Shown here: positions 51,814-64,000 of the stretch, piece after piece | Layout of the letters: the number at the start of each line of letters is the position of its first letter | Position numbering within the stretch: position 1 is the stretch's first letter | Assembly (NCBI GenBank): GCA_009741485.1 | Contig: CM019214.1 | Coordinates: forward strand, 59,141,334 to 59,205,333 | Length of the DNA stretch: 64,000 nucleotides | Reading direction: 5' to 3' | From: Malurus cyaneus samueli | Lineage: Eukaryota; Chordata; Aves; Passeriformes; Maluridae | Translations under genes and position numbers: made by a program | The notes under the pieces: model-generated | The model's input: the letters and a program-made list of their open reading frames with translations, nothing else | Database searches by the model: none | What the model was told of the DNA's origin: nothing

Positions 51814-52287
51814 AATCACAGAATCATACTGTGGAGGTTTGGAAGGAACCTTTGGAGAACATTTAGTCCAACCTCTCTGCTAAAGCAAGTTCACCTAGAT
51901 CAGGTTGCATTGAATCATGTCCAGACATGATTTTGAGTGTCTCCAGAGAAGGACAATCCAGAACGTCTCGGATCAGCCTGTGCCAGTGCTCAACCATCCT
52001 CAGAGGAAGGAAATCTTTCCTCATATACAAATGGAGCTCTCATAAGGGAAAATGTCCAGACCCCTAATCTTCGTTGCCCTTCACTAGACCCTCTTCAGTA
52101 GTTCCATGTCTCTCTTTTACTGAGGAACCCAGAAGTGTTCATAGCACTCCAGATGTGGCTTCACCAGGGCCGAGTAGAGGGGTAAAATCACCTCCCTCAT
52201 CCTGCTGGCAATGCAGTTCCTAATGCAGTCCAGGACACCACTGGCCTTCTTGGCCCCAGGGCACTGTTGGCTCTTGTTATCTACTGT
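51814..52287 (-). mobile_element. CR1 LINE, 3' part (left of nested LTR)
   Basis: The left end is the CR1 3' terminus in reverse complement ('aatcacagaatcatactgtg', then 'ggtttggaaggaacctttgg' and 'agtccaacctctctgctaaa'). The sequence continues collinearly through the CR1 3' UTR and ORF2 C-terminal part: 'agcctgtgccagtgctcaac', 'atagcactccagatgtggct', 'tcaccagggccgagtagagg', 'ctgctggcaatgcagttcct' and 'ggccttcttggccccagggc'. The element resumes after the LTR at 53560, showing that a retroviral LTR inserted into it. Confidence 0.92.
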
Positions 52288-52338
52288 TGTGAGTTTAAAC
52301 ACATTTTTTCCCTGTCCTGGCCAATGCACCAAAAATCT

Positions 52339-53559
52339 TGTGGTTTGAACTCGGCTGAAAGCCAAAAGTACCCAATGATGTTCCCTCCCCCCGCACTGGA
52401 GAGGCAGAAGGGAAAGCAAAGCCCAATTACACTAAAATTATTGCTTTCAGATAAGATAACATAATTGAGAGAAAGATATGTAAATGCTACAGAAAATGGT
52501 CAGACAGGCTGAAATAATTTAAATTGAAAAAAATAGATTTATTACTAAAAACTTCTAAGAATCCTACTGCACTGGGGAGGGGAACAGAGATAGAGAAAAA
52601 TTTACAAGGAGAAAAAAAAATAAAAATGGACATTTTAAGACACCTTCTATCCTTTCTGGGAACCTGGGTCTCTTCCAAGTTGCCCATCTCCCCTCCCCTG
52701 TGCCTTCCCCACATGCAAATGGGGGCAGGAATGAAAGTCTAATATAGATCGAACTACTCATTACGGTTGTCGTCCAGCATCATAGGAGAAGAGTCCTTAC
52801 AGCTCCAAGCTGTGGAAGGTCTTTTCCCAAGAAACCATCAGTGTACAACTGCTGATGGCAAGGGATTCTTTTCTTTACCTCGTGGGAGAAAGAAAAAAAC
52901 AGTTCTCCAACGCTACCCTCTCAAATCTCCTGGCAGAATACAGCTTCTTCTAAGCATCCACTTGCTTCAGACGTGAGGGGGAGCCAGACCTCTTCCCCCT
53001 TTTTTGGCTTCTAATCTGTTCAGTACAGTCCTCAAAGGCCAGGTTGTTTTCCTCAGAGCAAGGTCGCTTTCTTTTCTGTACAGGTCTCCCACTGAAGAAA
53101 TAGTCCTTTCGAGAACAGCTTGTTTTCTCCATGTTCGAGCACGACAGTAACAGCACAACACGTGTCTTCCTCGTATTGTGATCTTGGGTCTTCCTTTTTT
53201 TTCTTACATCTCCTCACCCTCCTGCTCTGTTTTTCTCCAGTGCATGATACTAAAACTAAATACTAACAACCTAAAAACTAAACGGCGGATGCACTATGTA
53301 TTGTTTTGAATTTTTCTTAAGTACAAGACCATACGTCATCACAGAGGTGTAACTATCCTGTACAATTGGCCCAGGCCTGATGGGCAGCCTGTCCATCAAC
53401 CCCAGAGCCACAATGGATTGGCTCTAAAACACAGGGGGTAGGGCTCCTTTTGTTGGAGAAGAAGAAGAAAGCTTTTAGAGCTTCCTCGCAGGAGCCATCT
53501 TTGTGGTTTCTTGGTCCCATCGCCCCCCACCAAAAATTGGACCAAGTAAAACCAGGACA
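52339..53559 (-). mobile_element. Solo LTR of an avian ERV nested in CR1, ~1.22 kb
   Basis: It is from the same family and strand as 43726-44998. On the minus strand it begins TGTCCTGGTTTTACTTGGTC at 53559 and ends near 'ccgagttcaaaccaca' at 52339. AATAAA lies at 52538-52543. Shared blocks include 'agagccacaatggattggct', 'tcatcacagaggtgtaac', 'gagggtgaggagatgtaaga' (minus) and 'gcttctaatctg'-type pieces. The two copies differ by many substitutions and indels, so they are not the paired LTRs of one recent provirus. The CR1 on either side dates this insertion as later than the CR1. No 5-bp target duplication is evident at my chosen edges. Confidence 0.82.
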
Positions 53560-53745
53560 CCCACCAAGATCCCTAGCTCCTTCTCCATGGAGCTGCTTTC
53601 CAGCAGGTCAGCCCCCAGCCTGTGCTAGTGCAGGGAATTTTTCTTCTCCAGATGCAGGACACTTCAGTTTTGTGGAAATTCAGACAGTTCCTCTCTAGCC
53701 AACTCTATCCTCTCCAGGTCTCCCTGAATGACAATGCAGTCCTAA
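53560..53745 (-). mobile_element. CR1 LINE, continuation right of nested LTR
   Basis: This is the continuation of 51814-52287 in the CR1 consensus: 'caccaagatccctagctcct', 'tctccatggagctgctttcc', 'agcaggtcagcccccagcct', 'ccagatgcaggacacttcag', 'tcctctccaggtctccctga'. It is 5'-truncated and ends near 'atgacaatgcag'. Confidence 0.9.
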
Positions 53746-53805
53746 ATCATTAAATCCTGTTACCAAATTATTTTACTGCCTTTTATCTACTACAGATTAT
53801 TACTT

Positions 53806-53941
53806 ATATTATTAATTATTATTATTATTAATTATTATTATTATTATTATTATTAATGATGATAATAATAATAATAATATAATAATAATAAATAATAATA
53901 ATAATAATGAATAATAATAAATAATAATAATAATAATAATG
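53806..53941. repeat. ATT/AAT microsatellite forming an inverted repeat
   Basis: (ATT)n over about 53806-53857 switches to (AAT/ATA)n over about 53864-53940, with 'aatgatgat' at the switch. Because AAT is the complement of ATT, the two halves pair as a long imperfect palindrome. No gene is involved. Confidence 0.95.
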
Positions 53942-56599
53942 ACAGCTTGCTTTAATGAGCTATTGGCAAAGCCTGCCTTTTGGAAACCTTTACATAATAC
54001 AGGAGCTTAGTTACCTTCTGAATTGTTAACATGACTTTTATACTTGTTTCTTCCTGAAGTTTAGAATCATTGAATAAAATATTAGGGTCTTTATTTTTAA
54101 GCTGATGCTGAAATGGTGTATAGTTGTTGATGAACAACAAACTTTCCATCATGTCAGAGTATATTCCATGCAAGTCTGTGAGAATAGGCTAAAGTCAGGT
54201 TTTTTGTATATGATTCCTGAATTTGTGTTGTGTGGTATTATCTTTATCAATAATAAAATTGTAGTCCAGTTCAATTTTAACATTTAACATCCTTAATGAA
54301 CATAGATGGATGTCAAAAATGTGTGCTGTAGTACCTGCCTTTTATGTGGTACGGGTCTGTTCAAACTGTATTCACTGTCATGTACGATAACACACCAAAG
54401 AAAAAAAAAAAGGATACTCTACAAATGCACTGTTTTTGTCTTACATATATATTTTAATGTTCATTCAGGCAGACATCAAATCCCTCTTGGTTCTCAAATT
54501 ATAATTTAAAAAGTAAAGCTAAAGGGCACTCTCAAAGGACAATGTGCCTGATAAGAGGAAGCACACTTTTAAATTCTTGGTATGTATAGTCCTTTGTTCC
54601 TGTTTACACAAATTGTGACTTCCCAGCTAACAATCAAAAATCCCTCTAATGAAAAGTAAGCAGTGGAAGTGGGTAGTGACTAACTGAATAATAATAAAAA
54701 AAACCCTTAGGAAAAGCAATATACAACATCTATTATCTGAAAAATCTTATACGTTTTACAGTGTATAGAAAGCCTATAACACATCACTGTGTATTCATGC
54801 AGTCAGCACTGCAATCCATCAAAAAATTAATGGCTTTGTTGGTATGCATTGGTCCACTGAATATGCTGTTATTGCAACACTTACATGAATGTGACTTGTT
54901 TGGAAAATAAACACAAAACAATCCCAAGACCAAACAACAACAAGGAAAATTCCCACCTCATCCTCCCCAAAAAAATCCCCAAAACCAAGGAAATGCACTA
55001 AAGAAACCAAAGAAGGCAACCAACAAAATTCCCCAAAACTGCATCTGAGCAAGCAGATAATTTTTAACCAAGGCTTTTACTTTTTTAGTTCCAAAGGCTA
55101 TAGCTTTGCAGGAGTCCAAAATGCATATCTGTTCTTATCCTCCAAATAAGCAGCACATATCCCAAGAAGAGATTAATAAATTAATAAATTGCTGGAAAGA
55201 AAACACTGAAGTGCAAATTCTTAGTTTACTAAAGCATTTGAGATAGAAGAGATAAATATGGTTATTTCTGCAAGCACTGTTTGAGGGGCATTTACTGATT
55301 CCCAGAATTTAACGACATTTTCTTTGATTGTGTATTTTCTTACTGTGGTCAACAAATAAGAATTTAAAGACTGCATACAATACCCATCTATCATTAAATC
55401 AAAATTAAATTTAAGCATGTTCTTGCTAGATGTCTTTTTGAGCTGACTTGGTTAAGATTAAATAGAAAAACTGAGCAGTACAATTAAAAATCAGTAGGAG
55501 TCTAAATAACACCTTCATTTTATAACTTTATGATTATTTAATTTGCTTACTGAGTATTCCTGTAATTAATCCTTCCTGAATTCTTTAAATGTTACTGTTA
55601 ATAAACCATTATTAGATTTGACTGGTTGTTATATAGAATAGAAAGCACAAAGAGCACACTGAAATACAGAAATTTACAGTATTTAGAATCTGGTCTCAGT
55701 GTCAATAAAGTAAACTCTTTATGAAGAAAGAAAACAAGTATCCTTTTCATAACTTTATGATGTAATCCATTTCTAATAAGGAAAAGAAATGGCAAAAAGA
55801 TAAGTATTTCAAAGGTTTAAAATCCATAAGCGAGTTCCTTGTTCAGAATGAGTAGAGACAAATAATCATAGTGCATACATTTCTCTGTGACACTGTTATT
55901 CAGTGTATTGAATAGTATCGGGCAGAAAACTATTTCTGCTCCCATAATTTTTTCAAATAAATTTCCTCTCTCTATTGCAATTTTATAACTTAAACTTGCA
56001 AAATTTACTGGAACTTACTTGATTTTTAACTTCTTCATTTCTGCAATATTACATCTAAGAATCTAAAAAATTGGAAATAGCTAAAGGGTTTCCACCAGAT
56101 TTTATTTATTTTTGGTCTTAGAAGTATTCCTTGCATTCACAGGGATGCATCTGTACAGATTTCTTTTGTTGTTTACATCCAGTCTGGACATTGCATTTGC
56201 ATTTAATTGTGTATTCTGTCTATATACATGCAAGAAGAATTTTATTCCTTCCACATCCTTCCAGTGAGAAATATGCTCTCTTTTCACTTCCCAGTAAATG
56301 AAAAACTGAAAAAATGAAAGAAGCTACATACATTCATCGTTCTGCTTCACATTTCTACACAACTTCCCTGTCTCCTTTGAAGAGCAACGAATGTGAATAT
56401 ACATATTTTATTTCTCTTTTTCAACAGCACACTGGTACAAATATTCAAAGAGGATGTGGCAAAACAGAATTAAATTTATTTTTTCTGAGAACATTCAAGC
56501 TTGTTTTGGGTCAGAGGGAGAATGTGTTTCTCTTTAATGGTTAAAATATTCAACAGAGAGGTGAAGTCTTTGCAATAAATATTTCCTGGACTTCTCCTC
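53942..56599. other. Non-coding DNA, nothing recognised
   Basis: Plain AT-rich sequence with frames under 80 codons. An A/C-rich patch (about 54900-55035) gives a pseudo-frame on the minus strand. Confidence 0.55.
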
Positions 56600-57135
56600 A
56601 GGTGGAAGCTTCCTTCAGGGCATGGCTGTCTGGTCTAGCACAGAGTTCCCATGGGTTGCAGCGTGGATATCTGCTCTACTCTGAGTAGTAGTTTGATTAA
56701 AAAGGAAGACCACCTTACACTGGGACATGCTGACCTTCATGAGATTCTCACAGGCCCAGTCCTCAATCTTGTCCATGTCAACTGCACTGCTCAGCTTCAT
56801 CCTGTCTGAAGACCTGTTGGCCATGTCCCCAGATCACTTACCTCTGCCTCCCCTGGCCAAGCATTTCTTTCTTACTCCTCAGTTTGAGGAGGAGATCCTT
56901 GCTCAGTCTTGCCAGTTTCCAGCCTGATGTACTTGATTTCCTACACAGAAGGAGAACTCTTATACTCTAAGAAAAGTGGCCTTAAGTATTTGCCAGACCT
57001 GTCCAACTCCTCTGTCCTTAAAGACAGTTACCCAGGGGCTCTCATTCACCAGCTCTTAAACAGCTGAAAGTTCGTTCTTAAAAAAATTCAGTGTCTTGAC
57101 TTTGCTTCTCTCCAGGCTCACTGGGCTCATTTCAA
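56600..57135 (-). mobile_element. Old CR1/L3-like LINE remnants
   Basis: The left part (about 56700-56800) follows a CR1-clade sequence in reverse complement: 'cttcatgagattctcacagg', 'cccagtcctcaatcttgtcc', 'tcaactgcactgctcagctt'. The right part (56960-57120) resembles an endonuclease-side region ('ggggctctcattcaccagct', 'cttaaacagctgaaagttcg'). The middle is missing or unrecognisable, so this may be one element with a deletion or two fragments. It is highly diverged with no intact frame. Confidence 0.6.
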
Positions 57136-58639
57136 ATGTCATAATGCATAGAAACTTTCTAGTCAATCCCACAATTATTGCTCATTCAATATATTTTGTA
57201 AGAAATAAAATAATAAGAAATTATGAACTTTATTTTGTTTGTTAGAAAAACAAGTGCAGACAGCTGCCCAGAAGATTTTCTGTTTCTGATCCTGGGCTCT
57301 CCAACAGGACTTGCCTCTGGTAGTAACATTGAGGACTAAGGGCCATAGAAGTATAGGACTTGCCATGTGTTTCTGGTCTCAGTGTTTCCTGATAGATAAA
57401 TACAGGTGGATCTTACAGGAGGTTATGTTTACTTTTTGAGGGAAGTGTTCAATAATATTTTTTTAAGTACTGATCTTTGTCCAAACAGATAATACTTTCT
57501 GATTTGGGAAACCAGAGCAAGAGTTTAGCAAGAGGACAAAGAATAAGTGTCTAAAATGCAACAAAATTATTTCTCATGAGTCATTCATCAAAGAAATGTT
57601 AATTGCATAACATAGTAAAATTTCTACATTTTAACATACTAATGCATTTGATATGATAACAAATTAAGATCCAGAAAGTTACTGTTAGATGTAAACTATA
57701 CTTGTTTGAATGTTAAATTATATAAATTCATAATAATATTAAATATTATTTTCCTTTTCATATTTCTAAAACTATGGACAGCTGAGAAACTTAGAATATC
57801 ATTTTTTTTCACCTGTTTATGGATAAAAAAGTGTAATTAAGATATATGATGTATATATGCCCTATTTCCTCCTTCTGGAACTTCTGTATCATGCATTGCA
57901 TTTTGCTTGCTGAATTAGCTATGGCTGAAATATTTTATCCTTCATTGATTATATAGCTTGCAGTATTCAGAAATTATTAGCCTTAGTGTTCTAAGGGAGA
58001 AGAAAGATTCTGAATGCTGTCTCTACTTAGACGAACAGTTTTACTTTAGGGAAAGTAAAACAATCCTGAAACAGTCTCCCTTCTTATCAAAAATTGATTC
58101 TCCAAAGATATAATCATTTTTTTTCCCCCCTGAGATTCCTTGAGCACAGCAATTATATAGGAGCCAATCAAATGATTTAGAATTGTAGAAAGATCAATTA
58201 ATCAAATATATAATATTTTAGAATTCACATAATAAAATAAAATCCATTTAATTGCCAAAATTGAGCCAGTGTGAATTTTTAGTTCCACATTGGTGAATTA
58301 TAAACTTACCCTTTGGTCTTAATAAAACCTATTTTGAGATGAACAGTAGCAATTAAAAGGTCATTCTATGTGACTCACTGAATGATTTTGAAGTTAATAA
58401 TCACATAGTTATGCAAACGGATGGGCTGATTAAAAAGTACAATAAAACATATAAAAAAATTTGGGAAGTTTTGTTATGGAATTTATTAGGCTAAAATAAC
58501 TTCAATTTAATCATATTCTTATTCCATTCAATTTATATTTGTGGTTTTGAAGTAATTGGGTTTTTGTTCTGTTTTTTTTTTTTTTTTTTTTTTTTGTTTT
58601 TTCTATGCTTCGTCCTACAAGTAATGGAATAAGTGCTCT
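57136..58639. other. Non-coding DNA with a poly-T tract
   Basis: No gene is recognised. T24 lies at 58572-58595. Confidence 0.55.
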
Positions 58640-59390
58640 TACAAACTATTAAAAGCCAGACGAAGGAAGTATTTGGGAAAAGGCAGCACAGATTTACCAA
58701 AGGCAAATCATGACTGTAACCTGATCACCTACAACAAAGTAACATTTTTCTGTCCACATTAGAAAAAGGTATATTTTGTTTAACTAGATTTTCAGCAAAT
58801 TGTTCGACACCATTTTCCTCAGCTTGCCTCCTCCTAGACACACTGGCAAGATATAAATTGAATATATATAGCCAAAGTGGTAGAGTACAGACCTGAAAGC
58901 CGAATTGGAATATTGACCATTTGACCTGAAAGGGCTTTATTTAGCGGTTCCAAGTTTTTTTGGCAGCTGATTTTAAAGGATCGTTACTGGATATTATTTT
59001 ACATCTTCATTGTCATCACCACCTTGATCATGGGGTAGGATGAATGGGGGCTGAGAGAACTTCGACTGTGCTCCAGAAAAGAGAAGGCTCAACAAGGATT
59101 TTATCAGTGTGTTTAAATTCTGGATGAGAGGGAATGATAAAGAAGGAAACAGTTTCTTCTCAGTAGTGTTCACTGCTAGGGCAAGAGCTGATAGTCAGAA
59201 AACACAAGAAATAATTCTATCTGGGCATGAGAAAACACTTTTACTGTAAAAATGATCAAACTGTATGGGTAGTGTAAATAGTCTGTGGAATCTCCATCTG
59301 CGGTCAATGGGGCACAGCCCTGGGCAACATGTTTCAGCTGACTGATTGAGAAGTGGGATTAGACTGGATGATCATCTTGCCAAGGTTTCC
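58640..59390 (+). mobile_element. Old CR1 LINE, RT piece plus 3' UTR
   Basis: The first part (about 58670-58830) follows the CR1 RT in the region 'cacagatttaccaaaggcaa', which encodes an RFTKGKS-like motif, and onward to a diverged DFxKAFD-like position. The second part (59040-59385) follows the CR1 3' UTR: 'ctgagagaacttcgactgtg', 'ctccagaaaagagaaggctc', 'gactgattgagaagtgggat' and 'tagactggatgatcatcttg'. RT sequence between about 58960 and 59040 is largely deleted. The terminal octamer repeats are missing. It is strongly diverged. Confidence 0.72.
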
Positions 59391-62300
59391 TATTGCTGAA
59401 TAATGCTTGCACAGCATCAAGCTGTTTTCTTTCTTCCCTCACACAATGGATGATATGGGCATGGGCAAGAAGGTGGGAGGGACACTGCTGCGTCATCTGG
59501 CCTAAATTTGCCAGAAATATCCTATATCATATGATGTTGTACTCAGAAACAAAAGTACAAGGAAAGGAGGAGGACATTAGTGGTTATGGCACTAGTCAGC
59601 CTAAGAAGCTTATACACATGCTTGTACAATGTGTATTATGGAGACATTAAACATCTGCCTGTCAATGGGAAGCATTGAATAAATTATTTTCTTTCTTTTT
59701 ATCTATTATTGTTTTGTGTGTGCACCTGTCCCTTCTCCCATGAGAAGCACTGTTAACACAATCTGTAAGTCTTGTCATTTTTCTGCAGTTGTCATCCTGT
59801 CCTATGGGGAAGAACAGTGAGTGAGCACCTATGTGTGTCCACAGGGTCTACCCAATTCCCACTTCTTGGCATCTAACGGGGATTTTGAGGGTCTCCACAC
59901 AAGGATAGCTTTCATTGGAGTGACCTAGACTACATTTGTACTTACAGTTCTTTGGGTTTGTATGGAGACGCTCCTTAGACTAGTTACGGTACTTGCTTGT
60001 TTTACTGTGTATTGTAAGCTAGGGCTTGTCAGTGTCTCCTTCCAATTGTACAAACAGAAGTAGTGTTACTTCCATCGGAAATGTTTTATTATATTTTAGG
60101 TGGCCTCTAGCTGCCGGCTCAGACATGCACAGTTTTCCTATAAAACCTATGTCCAGACTCCAGAAATGTCTCTGATATCATATCACATATCAAATAGCAT
60201 AACATATTTTCACATGGACAGATAAAAGCATAAAGCCTGAATTTAATTTGTATTTATTACACATTTTATTATAATTGTCAAGTTTATAATCTTTCTCATG
60301 ACAGTGTTAAAATATCACCAGTCTTGGTTTTGTATTCCAGTTAAATGTTATGTACTGGATTCACTTAATCCAATTTCTTCTAGCCAAAAGTTAAGTGTTC
60401 AGGATAAACTAGTCATCTAAGTTCTCTTTATGATCCATGAAAGAAAATAGGCATTTCCAGAGGCAGTTCATCTCCATTTAAGATTGATATCATACACATA
60501 AGTGAGTTGCCCTATGGAGGAGACTATTTCTGTCCATGAATGATAAAAAATATCTAGCAGACTGCTTGCATTGAAGGTCTTGTTTGTACAGGCTGGAAGA
60601 CAGGAAAGATAAATCACCACAAGTCTTGTACCTACCCACTTAACCTTTCTTTCCTTCAGTATGCCACTGGTAATTCATGCATATTTTGATTGACCTGCCT
60701 ATTACAAACCTTGAGGAGATTTGAAACTTGCAGAGAGGAAAATTATTCATTTGTTTAAATTTGGGAACATTTTCCTTAAAATCTATGAATAGTGATTTTA
60801 ACTGATAAAAGCAACAGAACAACAAGAGCAAAACAACAACCAAAACGGGGGAAAAAAAACCCAATACAATACCACCATCACCCCCATTGGTGCTTTCTAG
60901 AGGGCGCAATTTATTTTGCAACATAAATTTTAATAGCTACCAGTGGACCAGAGAAAGGATAGAGAGCTCTCAGCAGTAATATTGTACAGGGGAAAAAACA
61001 GAGCAATTACTCCGTCTACAAGTGATGGTTCTTAATCATGTACAGTCATTAGAATGTCTAGTATCTAGTTGGTAGGTAAAATACGTGATAGAAGTAAGAC
61101 TGAAATAACTCAAAATGGCTTTTAAATACTAAAAATAATAAAAAAGGAACATAAATAGTAATGCTTCAAAACAGCAAATTATAAAAAAATGGTTTGCGAA
61201 TTGAGATTGGTAATAGCTGAGTAACAGTAGAGAGACAAGCCACTGCTCATATATTTGCCTCAGAAGAATTAAAAAATGGAGTATGGAAAAAGTTTATTAA
61301 ATTAGTCAGATAATTTCTACTTAAATTTCCTTAAATTGTTAGGTAATGAAGAGTGGGCTGTACATGCTAGCTAGTTTTCCTGTAAGAGATGTTTGCCCTT
61401 GATTTCCAAAGATTTAGAATTAAAGAATGAAGACTAACATTTTGGCGACCTGAAAATAAGCTGCTTTTCTTAACTTCATGTAAGTTAAGCATTCCAACCA
61501 AAGGATTGATCTTTTTTTCAAAACTTTCTAAGATTTCTTTTCAAGATGGGATATATATCACTTGAGATATATCTATATCTTCCCATTGTTCAAAGAAGAC
61601 TGAGTAACCTACAGAAAACTTAATTAAATAGATCCCACCTGAAGTACTCATAACAGAGTCATTACAAAACAAAATAAAGGCAAAGATAAGGAAAGAAAAT
61701 TGAGATGGAGCTGTTTTTCTAACACGTTAACATGTATACCATTTTCTACTATCTATAAGAATATTACATTTTGATGTTGTAGTTTATAGTGATAAACAAT
61801 GGCAGAATAAGCAAGAGGTGGTGACTGATCCATTTATGTCTTGAAATGAGTGACATAAATACTAATAAGACATAATTCACAGATGTACTAGCCAATTACT
61901 ATCCCTGTTTTTGTTGGTCTCATGAAGCCCTATGGAAGGAGCGGTAATGGCAATACCCTCCTGAGAATGTCTGATATTTTCGCTGGGGACTCTTATTGCA
62001 GGTGACATTGTAATGACTTGGCCTAACTGTTAAGCCTACATGAAAATATGAAAAAGGTAATAATTTTACAGCCAATTATTTGCATGAAAGTTCTCCAACT
62101 TTAACAGACTGGCAGCTACTTCAGTAAAACATTCTTCCCCATTTTTAAAGTCTATTGTAGTTTAATATTTAAATGCTCTTTTTCATAATATATTTATGCA
62201 CTTTATCAAGCCTCTAGTTTTCCAATTTAATGTCTATATTGTGTACATATTGAGGAGGTATCACCTGTTTTTAATACTATAAAACAACTTATGATTATAC

Positions 62301-64000
62301 TTAAATACATACATTTCAAAAAACCACAAGTGAGGTTATTTCCAATAGTGTGATTTAATTAGAAGAAGAATTAGCCCTTTCATCTTTTTAATTCACATTA
62401 GATTTTTGCAGAGAGAGGGAGTTACCCAGATTTGGACTTGGTGTGGTTAATAACACTTTCTGATTTGCTCAACTGATTTTATTTTAAACTCTGTCAATAG
62501 TTTCACTGAAGAAAACAAGTTTGCTGCAACTCTATTTCTTGCAGTTCTTTTAGAAGCATGTTCTCTCTGGTGGTTTCACATGCATTCCATCAGGGAAAAA
62601 ATAAAAAGTGTTGGCGGTGTGAAGTGATGTGAACTTAAGCAATCAGAAAAATATATTGGATGATGTGGATGCCATTATGGAGAGTCAGTGAAGGATGAGG
62701 GCAATGAATCAATCTGATAAACTGTGATTGGCCCTTAAAAAGACAAGTAAATCCAAATTGGTTAGGGAATGTTCAAAATACCAAATAATATTGCATTGAG
62801 ACTGCCCCTGTATATCATTCTATAAAACTAATCCTGATCTTTTAGACCAATTACCATCAGGAAACACATAATTTAAACTATAGATTAAAATGAAAACCCA
62901 AAAAAAAACCAACACCCAACCCCAAACAACCACAACCAACCAAGAACCAACACCAACCAACCAACCAACCAACCAACCAACCAAAAAAAAAACCAGAGAC
63001 TCAAGCACCATCCCCTCTTAATCTAAAAATAATGCAGTGGTGATAGTGGAGAAGAGCAGCACACATCTTTCACCTGTTTCATGGACAAATGAAGTCATAA
63101 ATCAGGCCAGTAAAATTCAAACTAACTGAAGATGGCTTGGAAAATAAGTCTGTGTCTAGGACTTTTGAATAACATTGGTAACAATGCTACAAAACATGAT
63201 GGAGCTAGAATGTTGTAACCAAGTAAATGTCTCTGACTAGATGAAAAATGGAATGTTCTTCAGTGCACCTGAGTATAACATATAAAGGCACATTTTATTA
63301 ATCCGAGGAAAAAGACTTGAAACTTTACCGATTTAGTAGTTAATGTTTCCTGATTTAAAGAAGTTAATGTATATTTATCCTCTTTTCTGGGCTAGGCTGT
63401 GCATTTTTCTGGTAAATTCCATTCTCTTCAGTCTTCCTTGTCTCTATTTCCCTGTGAAGGAAACTAAATGAAGAATAACCCTCCATAATTTTTTCTAGGC
63501 CTTTTTGTTTTTTTTATTTGCCCAAAACGAAAATATTAATATAATAATAGACTAATTGGTAATAATATAATTAATAATAAAGAGCTTTTCTCTACAACTA
63601 TCATGTGACTGTTGCAGTTTTTAACAGCAGTGAGATAAAATGAATTTGGATAAAATTCAAGAGCTCTACTGTAAAAAAGTGCAACAAAATTCTTCTGCAT
63701 TTCTCCCTAGAAAACTGAAATTGAGTAATTTGACCTCTTTGAACACACAATTAATATAAGGGAAAAAAATCTGGGGGAGGAAAAAAAATAAATTTGATTT
63801 AATTACTTTAACCTGAGAACACAAGAACTCAGTGCTGTTTACACCTCACAGGTATTGAAGATTTCTGTGTGAGGGAAGTTGCTGTAGTATAGGAGGTTGA
63901 CAAAGGACCCATGCCCTACCTGGAGCATCAGTTAGTTGCTAGGCTGCGTAAGCTTTGATGTTTGAAAAGGCATTAGGCAGCTGTGGCAAAGCAAAGACAT
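59391..64000. other. Non-coding DNA, nothing recognised except simple repeats
   Basis: No gene or element is recognised to the end of the window. Frames are under 100 codons and not protein-like. Simple sequence includes the CCAA repeat at 62953-62984 and AAT-rich words near 63535-63585. Confidence 0.5.
62894..62993. repeat. (CCAA)n microsatellite in a C/A-rich tract
   Basis: Perfect (CCAA)8 lies at 62953-62984 within about 100 bp made almost only of C and A. The minus-strand frame across it gives a Trp/Leu/Val/Gly pseudo-peptide. Confidence 0.95.

Noticed and set aside
43726..53559. One provirus bounded by the two minus-strand LTRs
   Set aside because: The 7.3-kb interval shows no gag, pol or env. 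The second LTR is flanked by CR1 on both sides, and the two LTRs differ considerably, so they are separate solo LTRs.
1..64000. tRNA, rRNA, CRISPR array, bacterial operon or phage features
   Set aside because: None seen. The repeat content is that of a bird nuclear genome, and regularly spaced direct repeats with unique spacers are absent.

Overview
The window has the character of a bird nuclear genome, probably a songbird. The evidence is repeated CR1 LINE fragments (some with the avian CR1 3' end, a run of ATTCTATG-like octamers), endogenous-retrovirus LTR fragments that I recognise as avian families, an AT-rich background, many A/T homopolymers and microsatellites, and no L1- or Alu-like retroposons. 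The species call is inference from repeat families recalled from memory, not from a database search.

I found no protein-coding gene, exon or structural RNA gene that I can support. The open frames are short (under 150 codons). Most are microsatellite translations, LTR or LINE readthrough, or chance frames in AT-rich DNA. The window looks like intergenic desert or the inside of a very large intron.

Layout. 1-9.5 kb: AT-rich DNA with a CR1 reverse-transcriptase fragment near 3 kb and a T42 plus pyrimidine tract near 8 kb. 9.5-16 kb: a minus-strand LTR fragment, then an old minus-strand CR1 of about 1.9 kb (13.1-15.0 kb), then a degraded plus-strand LTR (15.1-15.9 kb). 16-31 kb: mostly unannotatable, with a small CR1 piece at 24.2 kb and a probable minus-strand LTR at 27.1-27.6 kb. 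31.2-38.5 kb: a block of about 3.5 kb present twice in direct orientation, separated by 260 bp of other sequence and a run of 25 Ns. Each copy carries the same truncated LTR and the same minus-strand CR1. 39.6 and 42.2 kb: a 100-bp direct repeat. 43.7-45.0 and 52.3-53.6 kb: two large minus-strand solo LTRs of one family, the second nested in a CR1. 53.8 kb: an ATT/AAT microsatellite that forms a long inverted repeat. 56.6-57.1 and 58.6-59.4 kb: further old CR1 pieces. The last 4.6 kb is plain apart from a CCAA microsatellite.

The most notable item is the duplicated block beside the assembly gap. It is either a false (haplotype or unmerged-contig) duplication or a very recent local duplication. 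I did not find a new biological system, and much of the window is ordinary non-coding bird DNA.
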